This document shows, in pieces, positions 47,924-54,916 of a DNA stretch of 64,000 bases. Every line of letters starts with the position of its first letter. The first letter of the stretch is position 1. A program made the position numbers and the translations under genes. The stretch is from JBFWML01 sp050251635 (GTDB lineage: Bacteria; Campylobacterota; Campylobacteria; Campylobacterales; SZUA-545), in the NCBI GenBank assembly GCA_050251635.1, contig JBFWML010000001.1:48243-112242 (forward strand), given 5' to 3'. The notes below the pieces were generated by a model, which had not been told where the DNA came from, did not search any database, and was given only the letters and a program-made list of their open reading frames with translations.

Positions 47924-48389
47924 ACAGGCCATTATCAGCGACGCAACGACGCTGATTGTGCTTTCCCGGCTTGAACGCTTCGATCTGCTGGCCAATCTTT
48001 TTGAACAGGTTCTGATCCCGCAGTCGGTTTATGATGAAATTTCCGCCAAACCCTTTGACCTGCCCGATCGAGTCCGCATTCAACCCGATCCCGATTCACC
48101 GCTTCAGCAAACCCTGCAAACCCTTTTAGACCCCGGCGAAAGCGCGGCGATCGCCCTAGCCAAGAAAAAGAGTTTACGGCTGATTATTGACGAAAAGAAG
48201 GGCCGTATGTGGGCTAGGCAGGTGGGTGTGGAGATTATCGGTTTTGTGGGTATTTTGCTGGCCAATATTTACGCTAAGCGCATCACCGCCGAAGAGGGGG
48301 GCGCTTTGCCAAGCCGTGCCCAGCAGGCGGGCATGCGAATCTCCGAGGCCGTTATAGAACAGTTTTACGCTTCATTGCCGCATCCTTAG
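47916..48389 (+). CDS. DUF3368 PIN-domain toxin candidate
   Basis: 157 residues from GTG 47916. The PIN-like acid residues are visible in IISDATTLIVLSRLERFDLL (first Asp), DPGESAAIALA (Glu) and LRLIIDEKKGRMWARQVG (Asp), and FVGILLANIYAKRI continues the DUF3368 pattern. The start overlaps the UPF0175 gene by 8 bp. The enzyme is probably a VapC-like ribonuclease. It ends a few bases before the flagellar operon promoter. Confidence 0.88.
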   Translation: MNKQAIISDATTLIVLSRLERFDLLANLFEQVLIPQSVYDEISAKPFDLPDRVRIQPDPDSPLQQTLQTLLDPGESAAIALAKKKSLRLIIDEKKGRMWARQVGVEIIGFVGILLANIYAKRITAEEGGALPSRAQQAGMRISEAVIEQFYASLPHP

Positions 48390-48391
48390 AA

Positions 48392-48407
48392 TGGAATAAT
48401 CTTTGCT
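48392..48407 (+). promoter_or_regulatory. Sigma-54 promoter of flgC-fliE
   Basis: TGGAATAATCTTTGCT has GG (48393-48394) and GC (48405-48406) exactly 10 bases apart, the sigma-54 -24/-12 rule. It lies about 33 bp upstream of the GTG start of flgC. In Campylobacterota, rod and hook genes are commonly RpoN-dependent and activated by FlgR, which fits this site. Confidence 0.7.
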
Positions 48408-48439
48408 TTGTCTAGTCAGCTTTTCCCAAAGGAGACGGT

Positions 48440-48937
48440 GTGGCGTTTTTGAACTCGTTTGACATCAGCGGTTACGGTCTTTCGGCCCAGCGCTTTCGTC
48501 TCAACCTGATCAGCACCAACATCGCCAACGCCAACACGACCCGCACCGACGAGGGCGGGCCGTACCGCCGCCAGAGCGTCGTTTACCGCGCGGTCAATTT
48601 CGATCAGCATCTCAATGCCCAGCTGGCCAAAAACACCGAGTCCCTCGGCTACGAAGACCCGCTTGATGAAGAGCTCGGTTACGAACACCGCGTCAACCCC
48701 GCCGTAATGGGCGTGATTGTCGATAAGGTGGTGCGGGATGACACAACGCCGAAAATGCGCTATGATCCCACCCATCCCGATGCGAACAAAGAGGGTTATG
48801 TCGCCTACCCCAACGTTAACCCGGTGGTGGAGATGGCCGATATGATCGAAGCGTCCCGCGCGTATCAGGCCAACGTTTCGGCCTTCCAAAGCGCCAAGAC
48901 CATGGCCAACAGCGCCATCGACATGATGCGCGCTTGA
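48440..48937 (+). CDS. flgC: Flagellar basal-body rod protein FlgC
   Basis: 165 residues from GTG 48440 (AAAGGAGACGGT). The N-terminal segment FDISGYGLSAQRFRLNLISTNIANANTTRTDEGGPYRRQ is the conserved axial-protein helix, and the C-terminus PVVEMADMIEASRAYQANVSAFQSAKTM is the matching coiled-coil helix. FlgC forms part of the proximal rod. In many relatives flgB precedes flgC; here the gene upstream is a toxin and flgB is absent, so it must be elsewhere. Confidence 0.95.
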   Translation: MAFLNSFDISGYGLSAQRFRLNLISTNIANANTTRTDEGGPYRRQSVVYRAVNFDQHLNAQLAKNTESLGYEDPLDEELGYEHRVNPAVMGVIVDKVVRDDTTPKMRYDPTHPDANKEGYVAYPNVNPVVEMADMIEASRAYQANVSAFQSAKTMANSAIDMMRA

Positions 48938-48953
48938 TTTTTAGGAGCAGTTT

Positions 48954-49259
48954 GTGGCAGACCTTTTGAATAAAATCGGCGAGATTCTCCCCAGAGAACT
49001 CGAAAAGAGCAGTTCCGGCCGCGCGATCGAGAGCGGCGAAACCTCCTTTGCCGATCTGCTCAAAAACTCCTTTGAACAAACCAACCAGCTTCAAGAACAG
49101 GGCGAACGCGCCGCAACCGACATCGCCACCGGTCAGGTTAAAGACCTCCACCAGGCGGCGATCGCGCTGGGCAAAGCCGAGAGCAGTATGAAACTGATGC
49201 TGGAGATCCGCAACAAGGCCATCAGCGCCTACAAAGAGATTCTCCGCACCCAAATGTAA
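48954..49259 (+). CDS. fliE: Flagellar hook-basal body protein FliE
   Basis: 101 residues from GTG 48954 with TAGGAGCAGTTT as ribosome site. The conserved pattern FADLLKNSFEQTNQLQEQGERAATDIATGQVKDLHQAAIALGKAESSMKLMLEIRNKAISAYKEILRTQM is that of FliE, which joins the MS ring to the rod. It follows flgC by 16 bp and precedes a cell-division-type transpeptidase by 7 bp. Confidence 0.95.
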   Translation: MADLLNKIGEILPRELEKSSSGRAIESGETSFADLLKNSFEQTNQLQEQGERAATDIATGQVKDLHQAAIALGKAESSMKLMLEIRNKAISAYKEILRTQM

Positions 49260-49266
49260 CCGCCCG

Positions 49267-50985
49267 ATGGAAAAAACGGGTAAAGTTCTTGCAATCTTCC
49301 TTCTGATTGTCTGCTTTTTTGTCATCTTTCTTTCGGGCGTCGTGAGCACCATCGGTCAAAAAAACTACGCTCGAAGCTACTTTAAAGAGGAGCGCCAAGA
49401 GGCTCTGCGCGGCAGCATCATTACCGCCGACGGATTAACGCTGGCCCAAAGCTCACGCCGCTGGCAGGTGGTCTTTGACAGCCGCCATATCGAAGAGCAC
49501 AAAAAACCCCTCATGGCCCGGCTGCTGGGCTTGTATATGGACCGCGACGAGGCGGAGATTTTGGATCTGCTCAGCCGCGGCGGACGGGTAATGCTGCAAA
49601 AAGACCTCACCACCCGGGAGGCCAAGAACCTTCAACACCTCTCCGTGCAGCTTGATCGCATGGGGGTTTTTAAAACCTTCCAGCAAAACGGCAACGCCCT
49701 GCGCTTCGGACTGGAAATTGCGCCGCTAACCCCGCCCGCGCGGCTTTATCCCTATGGCGATCTGGCCCAACCGGTGCTGGGCTACGTGCAAAAACAAAAC
49801 GGCGGCGAAGGCCAGATGGGACTGGAGCGCTACTATCAGGCCCCCATCGACGGCAAAGAGCCGGGGGTTTTGCGCGCGCTTAGAGACGCGGGCGGCAACC
49901 TGATTTACAACAACAAACTCACCCACACCCGCCCCCGCCACGGCGACGGCCTCGCCCTCTCGCTCAACGCCCGCCTGCAGTACGATCTCGAACAGGCCCT
50001 CGATCGGCAGCAGCAGCGTTTTGAAGCGGGGGAGATTATTGTGGGCGTGATGGAAAGCCGCACGGGGCGGCTGGTGGCGCTGGCCTCCTCCAACCGCTAC
50101 GACGCGGAGCTGATCACCCAGGAGACCCTGCCCCACACACGCATGAACGCCGTTCAATACCCCTTCGAGCCGGGGTCGGTAATGAAGCCTTTTATCGTGG
50201 CGCTGCTCTTTGAAGAGGGGACGGCGGGACAGTACGATCTGGTGCGCGGCTACAACGGACGCCTCAAGATCGGCAGCGAAACCGTGACCGACACCGTGCC
50301 CAAGGAGTGGTTTAGCGTCGAGGATGTCATTGTCTATTCCAGCAACGTCGGCATTACCCAGCTGGCCCTAAACCTCAGCCCCTACAAGCTGCACGACGGC
50401 CTCAACAGCTTTGGCTTTTCGCGCCAAAGCGGCATCGATCTGCCCTACGAAGCGGTGGGCGAGCTGCCGGGTTTGCACCGCTACCGCACCGACATCTACC
50501 GCGCCACCACCGGCTACGGCTACGGTCTGCGCGTCACTTTTATGCAGCTGCTTAAAGCCTACAACGTCTTTAACAACAGCGGCCACATGGTCACCCCCCA
50601 TCTGGCGGACAAACTCAGCGGAACCGACGCGGCGGCGGCTCTGCCTTCGCTGCAAAGCACCCGCGTCGTCGGCGAGGCGACGGCGATGAAGCTGCTGCAG
50701 ATTCTACGCAAAACCGTCACCAAGGGCACGGGCCGCGAAGCCGACGTCGAAGGGCTGTTTATCGCGGGCAAAACCGGCACCGCGCATATTGCCCGCGCCG
50801 GAAGCTACAAAAACGACTACCACAGCACCTTTTTCGGCTTTGCCAACGATGCCGAAAGCCGCTACACGATCGGGGTCTTGTTTATCGATCCCAGACAGGG
50901 CCATTTGGCGGGTAAAACCACCGCGCCGGCCTTCCGCGAGACGGTCAACCTGCTGGTTAAACACGGGCTTCTCAAGCCGGAGTGA
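49267..50985 (+). CDS. FtsI/PBP2-type peptidoglycan transpeptidase
   Basis: 572 residues with one N-terminal anchor (VLAIFLLIVCFFVIFLSGVVS). The transpeptidase has PGSVMKPF (SxxK), SSN in YSSNVGITQL and KTGTAH. Its length and motifs match class B PBPs of the FtsI (PBP3) type, which cross-link septal peptidoglycan. It follows flgC-fliE in the Campylobacterota order and may be cotranscribed with them; whether it also has its own promoter is unclear. I did not give a symbol because FtsI and PBP2 cannot be separated with certainty here. Confidence 0.92.
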   Translation: MEKTGKVLAIFLLIVCFFVIFLSGVVSTIGQKNYARSYFKEERQEALRGSIITADGLTLAQSSRRWQVVFDSRHIEEHKKPLMARLLGLYMDRDEAEILDLLSRGGRVMLQKDLTTREAKNLQHLSVQLDRMGVFKTFQQNGNALRFGLEIAPLTPPARLYPYGDLAQPVLGYVQKQNGGEGQMGLERYYQAPIDGKEPGVLRALRDAGGNLIYNNKLTHTRPRHGDGLALSLNARLQYDLEQALDRQQQRFEAGEIIVGVMESRTGRLVALASSNRYDAELITQETLPHTRMNAVQYPFEPGSVMKPFIVALLFEEGTAGQYDLVRGYNGRLKIGSETVTDTVPKEWFSVEDVIVYSSNVGITQLALNLSPYKLHDGLNSFGFSRQSGIDLPYEAVGELPGLHRYRTDIYRATTGYGYGLRVTFMQLLKAYNVFNNSGHMVTPHLADKLSGTDAAAALPSLQSTRVVGEATAMKLLQILRKTVTKGTGREADVEGLFIAGKTGTAHIARAGSYKNDYHSTFFGFANDAESRYTIGVLFIDPRQGHLAGKTTAPAFRETVNLLVKHGLLKPE

Positions 50986-51000
50986 GTTAAACTTTCGCCC

Positions 51001-51879
51001 ATGGCAAGGCATTTAACCACCACCCAAGACCTCACCAACGACGAAATCGAGGCGATCTTCGCCGAAGCGGCGGGCTATACGGGCGATCAGACCAGCCAAA
51101 AGCTGCGCGGCAAACTGATCATCAACATCTTTTTCGAAAACTCCACCCGCACCCGCAGCAGTTTCGAAGTGGCCGCACGCCGCTTGGGGGCGGAGGTGGT
51201 CAGTCTGGATGTAGCCACCAGCTCCGAAGCCAAGGGCGAAACGCTCCACGACACCGCCGCCAACCTCGACGCGATGGGCGCCAGCGCCATCGTCGTGCGC
51301 CACAAAAACGCCGGGGTGCCTAAAATCCTGTCGCGTTACGTGGGGGCCAGCATTATCAACGGCGGCGACGGCGCCCACGCCCACCCCACTCAGGCGCTGC
51401 TCGATCTCTTCACCCTGCGCCAGTCGCTGGGCGATGTGCGGGGCAAAAAGATCGCCATCGTCGGCGATATTAAAAGCTCCCGCGTCGCCAACAGCAATAT
51501 CGAACTGCTGCGCCGTTTCGGCATGGAGGTCATTTTGGTCGCGCCGCCCCAGTTCCTGCCCAAGCGGCCCGAACTGCGCGCCACCTGGAATCTGCGCGAA
51601 GCGATCGGCGAGGTCGATGCGATTATGGCGCTGCGCACCCAGACCGAACGGCACGATCGCCCCATTTACGCCAGCCTCTCCGACTACGCCGCCAACTTCA
51701 AAGTGACCAAAGAGCTGCTGGGGGACAAAAACATCGTCGTGCTCCACCCCGGCCCCGTTCACCGCAACGTCGATCTCGACGACGCGGTACTCTCCGATCC
51801 GCGTTGCTTAGTGCTGAAACAGGTGCGCAACGGCGTGGCGGTGCGGATGGCGGTTTTGAGCAAATTTGTTCTGGGCTGA
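51001..51879 (+). CDS. pyrB: Aspartate carbamoyltransferase catalytic subunit
   Basis: 292 residues. The carbamoyl-phosphate site STRTRSSFEVAARRLGAEV and the HPTQALLDLFTL motif are clear, as are the aspartate-binding GDIKSSRVANSN and the C-terminal region with HPGPVHRNVDLDD. It makes carbamoyl aspartate, the committed step of pyrimidine synthesis. No regulatory subunit pyrI is adjacent. The next gene begins 14 bp inside its 3' end. Confidence 0.96.
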   Translation: MARHLTTTQDLTNDEIEAIFAEAAGYTGDQTSQKLRGKLIINIFFENSTRTRSSFEVAARRLGAEVVSLDVATSSEAKGETLHDTAANLDAMGASAIVVRHKNAGVPKILSRYVGASIINGGDGAHAHPTQALLDLFTLRQSLGDVRGKKIAIVGDIKSSRVANSNIELLRRFGMEVILVAPPQFLPKRPELRATWNLREAIGEVDAIMALRTQTERHDRPIYASLSDYAANFKVTKELLGDKNIVVLHPGPVHRNVDLDDAVLSDPRCLVLKQVRNGVAVRMAVLSKFVLG

Positions 51880-52771
51880 TCTCAATCGCTTCGGCCAAGA
51901 GGGCCGCCCCTGCCTGTTTGTCATCAGCTACGACAAAACAGAGGGCGCGGTTTTCCCGCTGGAAAATCTGCCGCCCTTTATCGACTACGCTTTCAACGCC
52001 CCCGTTTCAAATCACAAGATTGCGCTCAAGCCCAAACCGCTCCCGGCTGAAACCTACCGCAAAAAGTTCGATGCGCTGCAAAGGCAGATCGACGCGGGCA
52101 ACAGTTATCTGGCCAACCTCACCCAACCCACGCCGCTGGCAAACAACGAAAACCTCGAAACCCTTTACCGTGGGGCCGACGCCCCCTTTAAACTGCTGTG
52201 GCGGGATCGTTTTGTCTGCTTTTCCCCCGAACCCTTCGTGACAATCGAAGGCAACACCATCCGCGCCTTTCCCATGAAGGGCACCACCGAAGGCGATCCG
52301 CAAAGGCTGATCGACAGCGCCAAGGAGCTGGGGGAACACACGATGGTTGTCGATCTGCTGCGTAACGATCTGGCGCAGGTGGCTAAAAACGTGCGGGTTG
52401 AAAAGTGGCGCTACCTGCAAAAGGCCGGAACGCTTTGGCAGACCAGCTCGCAAATCGCGGGCGATCTGCCGCCTAGCTGGCGGGCAAGACTGGGCGATCT
52501 GCTCCAAACGCTGCTGCCCGCCGGAAGCGTCAGCGGCGCGCCCAAGAAAAAGACCGTCGAGATTTTAGAGGCGATCGAAGGGTACGATCGGGGTTTTTTT
52601 ACCGGGGTTTTCGGCGTGTTCGACGGCCAAAATCTGCAAAGCGCCGTGATGATCCGATTTATCGAACAGGGCACAAACGGGCTGGTCTTTAAAAGCGGCG
52701 GCGGCGTGACCTACGAAAGCGATGCGCAAAGCGAATATAGCGAGCTGATCGCCAAGGTGCGGCTGCCGTGA
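51866..52771 (+). CDS. pabB: Aminodeoxychorismate synthase component I (chorismate-binding domain only)
   Basis: 301 residues from a TTG start overlapping pyrB by 14 bp. The chorismate-enzyme fold motifs FSPEPFVTIEGNTIRAFPMKGTT, ELGEHTMVVDLLRNDLAQVA, LLPAGSVSGAPKKKTVEILEAIE and the closing GGGVTYESDAQSEYSELIAK are present. The protein is much shorter than E. coli PabB (about 450), lacking most of the N-terminal half-domain, as in other compact PabB proteins of this phylum. It makes 4-amino-4-deoxychorismate for folate together with a glutaminase (PabA), which is not nearby. Confidence 0.9.
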   Translation: MFWADLNRFGQEGRPCLFVISYDKTEGAVFPLENLPPFIDYAFNAPVSNHKIALKPKPLPAETYRKKFDALQRQIDAGNSYLANLTQPTPLANNENLETLYRGADAPFKLLWRDRFVCFSPEPFVTIEGNTIRAFPMKGTTEGDPQRLIDSAKELGEHTMVVDLLRNDLAQVAKNVRVEKWRYLQKAGTLWQTSSQIAGDLPPSWRARLGDLLQTLLPAGSVSGAPKKKTVEILEAIEGYDRGFFTGVFGVFDGQNLQSAVMIRFIEQGTNGLVFKSGGGVTYESDAQSEYSELIAKVRLP

Positions 52772-53343
52772 AGCTGCTCGAAACAGTGCGCCTTAAAAAC
52801 GGCCGCGCGATCAACGGACCGTGGCATCAGCGCCGCCTGAACACCGCCTGCCGCCGTTACGGTTTTAACGCGCCCGATCTGGCACGGCTAAAACACCCCA
52901 AACAGACGTGCCGCTGCCGGATCGTGTACGCCCGCGAAATCGAATCGGTCGAATATCCGCCGCTGAACGTTCGCCGTATCCGCACGCTCAAGCCCGTCGA
53001 AGCGCCGATCGGCTACCCCTTTAAATACGCCGATCGCGCCGCTTTAAACGCTCTGCACGAACGGCGCGGCGAAGCGGACGAAACGCTGATCCTCCGGCAC
53101 GGGCTGATCACCGACACCACCGTGGGCAATGTGGCCTTTTTCGACGGCGCGCGCTGGCTGACCCCGCGCCTGCCGCTTTTAAAGGGAACCGTGCGCGCCC
53201 GGCTGGTGGCGGGCGGCTTTTTAAAACCCGCTGCGCTGCGGCTTGAAGAGCTGGATCGATTCTGGCTTGTGGCAGTCATGAACGCCGTCACGGGCTTTTA
53301 CGTGGCCGGACGGGTTGAGGATGTGATTTTGGAGAGGCAATGA
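52768..53343 (+). CDS. PabC-like class IV aminotransferase (aminodeoxychorismate lyase)
   Basis: 191 residues, short for class IV fold enzymes (about 270). KYADRAALNAL has the pyridoxal-phosphate Lys, and ETLILRHGLITDTTVGNVAFFDG is the E-x(n)-G-x-(S/T)-N motif. It probably splits aminodeoxychorismate to p-aminobenzoate, completing the pair with pabB; the 4-bp overlap (ATGA-type) supports this. The N-terminus is trimmed relative to E. coli PabC. Confidence 0.82.
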   Translation: MKLLETVRLKNGRAINGPWHQRRLNTACRRYGFNAPDLARLKHPKQTCRCRIVYAREIESVEYPPLNVRRIRTLKPVEAPIGYPFKYADRAALNALHERRGEADETLILRHGLITDTTVGNVAFFDGARWLTPRLPLLKGTVRARLVAGGFLKPAALRLEELDRFWLVAVMNAVTGFYVAGRVEDVILERQ

Positions 53344-53819
53344 TAAATAAGTTGATTCGGGACGAGGCTTTTATTCAGATGATGGCCGATCACGCGGCGG
53401 ATACGGTCGATTTTCTGATCGAGGCGCAAACCCCCTTTGGGATTTTGTGCAACCTCTCCGAGGTCGATTTCGATCCGCCCTTGCCGCCCGAACTCCAAAA
53501 GCAGCTCAAACCCCTGACGCTTTTTGTGCTCTCGGGCTACACGCTCGAAAGCGCAGGGCTGGATGAAGAGATGCTCTGGGTGGTGTTTGACGCGGGCTTC
53601 GGGGAGGAGAATTTCGGCTCCACCGTCAGCGTGCCCACCGATGCGATTTTGCAGGTGATTGTGGATGAAACGGTGATTTTTATCAATCTGGCCGCCAGCG
53701 TGCCCGCGCCCAAAAGCAAAACCCGCACCCCTCCGGCCCAAGGGGGAGAGGCGACGCTGGAAAGAAGCCTTCAGGGCTTTTTAGGCAACCCGGAAAACGA
53801 CAAGTTTTTTAAACGCTAA
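53340..53819 (+). CDS. SspB-like protein (putative ClpXP adaptor)
   Basis: 159 residues. The central part GILCNLSEVDFDPPLPPELQ through LWVVFDAGFGEENFGSTVSVPTDAILQVIVDETVIFINL resembles the SspB fold: a short strand pair ending in FxAxFG...VSVPxxAILxI, then a flexible Pro/Lys-rich stretch and a short hydrophilic C-terminal end as in SspB tails that contact ClpX. The match is by pattern only. SspB in other bacteria delivers SsrA-tagged proteins to ClpXP, and ssrA and smpB are both in this window. The ATG overlaps the pabC stop (ATGA). Confidence 0.55.
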   Translation: MINKLIRDEAFIQMMADHAADTVDFLIEAQTPFGILCNLSEVDFDPPLPPELQKQLKPLTLFVLSGYTLESAGLDEEMLWVVFDAGFGEENFGSTVSVPTDAILQVIVDETVIFINLAASVPAPKSKTRTPPAQGGEATLERSLQGFLGNPENDKFFKR

Positions 53820-54729
53820 GGGCCAGCGCCCGCTTATCGCTCAAAAACTTCACCGCGCGGTTGACCGCCGCTTCGCCCTTGCGCTCTTTCAGATAGGCCA
53901 GATAGAGCTTGCGGTTGATGCTGCAGCCCTTGATGCGCGCCTGATGCAGCAGCCCCGCGCCCACCTCGTCCAAAATCGCAAAGCGCGAGATGATCGACGC
54001 CATGGGGGCTTCGGGGTCCTTGGGGCTTTTTAAAACCGCCTGTTTGATTGCGGTTGCGTCATTAAAGACGCTGCGCATGTCAAAGAGCCGCTCGCAGTCA
54101 AGCCCCGCGCCCTTGAGCGCGCTCTGGGCGATTTTGCGGGTTTGGCTGTTTTCGTCACGCCCAATCCATTGATAGCGCGCCATCTCCTCCGGCCCCACCA
54201 CCGGGGGCAACGGCTGATTGCTAAACATCACAATCTCGTCGTCGATCCACTCTTTGTAAACAATCTCCTCTTCGAAGCTTGAGGGCGAATAGACCGCCAC
54301 GTCCGCCTGACGACTTTTGAGCAGCGAGGCCATCTGGGAGGTTCGCTCCACCGCAACCGAAACATCCCCCTCCATGGAGCGCTTCAGATCGTTGATGCAG
54401 CAGGGCAGCAGATAGTTGCCCGCCACCGGGCAGGCGGCCAGCACCAGCGGAATCTCCTTGCGCACGATTTTGAGCAGCTCGCGCTCCCCCTCTTCGAGGC
54501 TCTTTTCCAGCCGCCCGACAATCTTATAAAGCGCTTCGCCCTCTTTGGTCAGTACCACGCCGTTCTTGCGCCGCTCGATCACCTTGCACTGCAGATAATC
54601 TTCGATGCACTTAATCTGCTGCGTCACCGCCGGCTGCGAAATCCCGATCTTGGCCGACGCTTTGGAGAAGCTCCGCTCCCGGGCGACGGTGAGAAAAGTG
54701 TTCATTTTGGAAAAATCTTTGAGCAGCAT
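53809..54729 (-). CDS. LysR-type transcriptional regulator
   Basis: 306 residues from ATG 54729, preceded by GGGAGG; an upstream start at 54783 gives an atypical hydrophobic extension. The winged helix FLTVARERSFSKASAKIGISQPAVTQQIKCIEDYLQCKVIERRKNGVVLTKEGEALY is at the usual N-terminal position, and the effector-binding half follows. Its target is unknown; LysR genes often act on a divergent neighbour, here the UvrD/Rep helicase, but that is a housekeeping gene. The 3' end overlaps the SspB-like gene by 11 bp. Confidence 0.93.
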   Translation of the reverse strand: MLLKDFSKMNTFLTVARERSFSKASAKIGISQPAVTQQIKCIEDYLQCKVIERRKNGVVLTKEGEALYKIVGRLEKSLEEGERELLKIVRKEIPLVLAACPVAGNYLLPCCINDLKRSMEGDVSVAVERTSQMASLLKSRQADVAVYSPSSFEEEIVYKEWIDDEIVMFSNQPLPPVVGPEEMARYQWIGRDENSQTRKIAQSALKGAGLDCERLFDMRSVFNDATAIKQAVLKSPKDPEAPMASIISRFAILDEVGAGLLHQARIKGCSINRKLYLAYLKERKGEAAVNRAVKFLSDKRALALSV

Positions 54730-54916
54730 CCTGGCCTCCCGCTTAATGGCTTGAAGTATAACTAAAATTAATATTAGTAACAAAACAGGTTAATGGTGCG
54801 GGCAAGTATAGATAATCTCTACTAAATCTACCATATTTATTAACTTTATCGACGAAAGGGGTTTCAGGGGCGGCGGGCTATAATCGATTAATCTGGTCAA
54901 CGAGGGGGCCGTCAGC

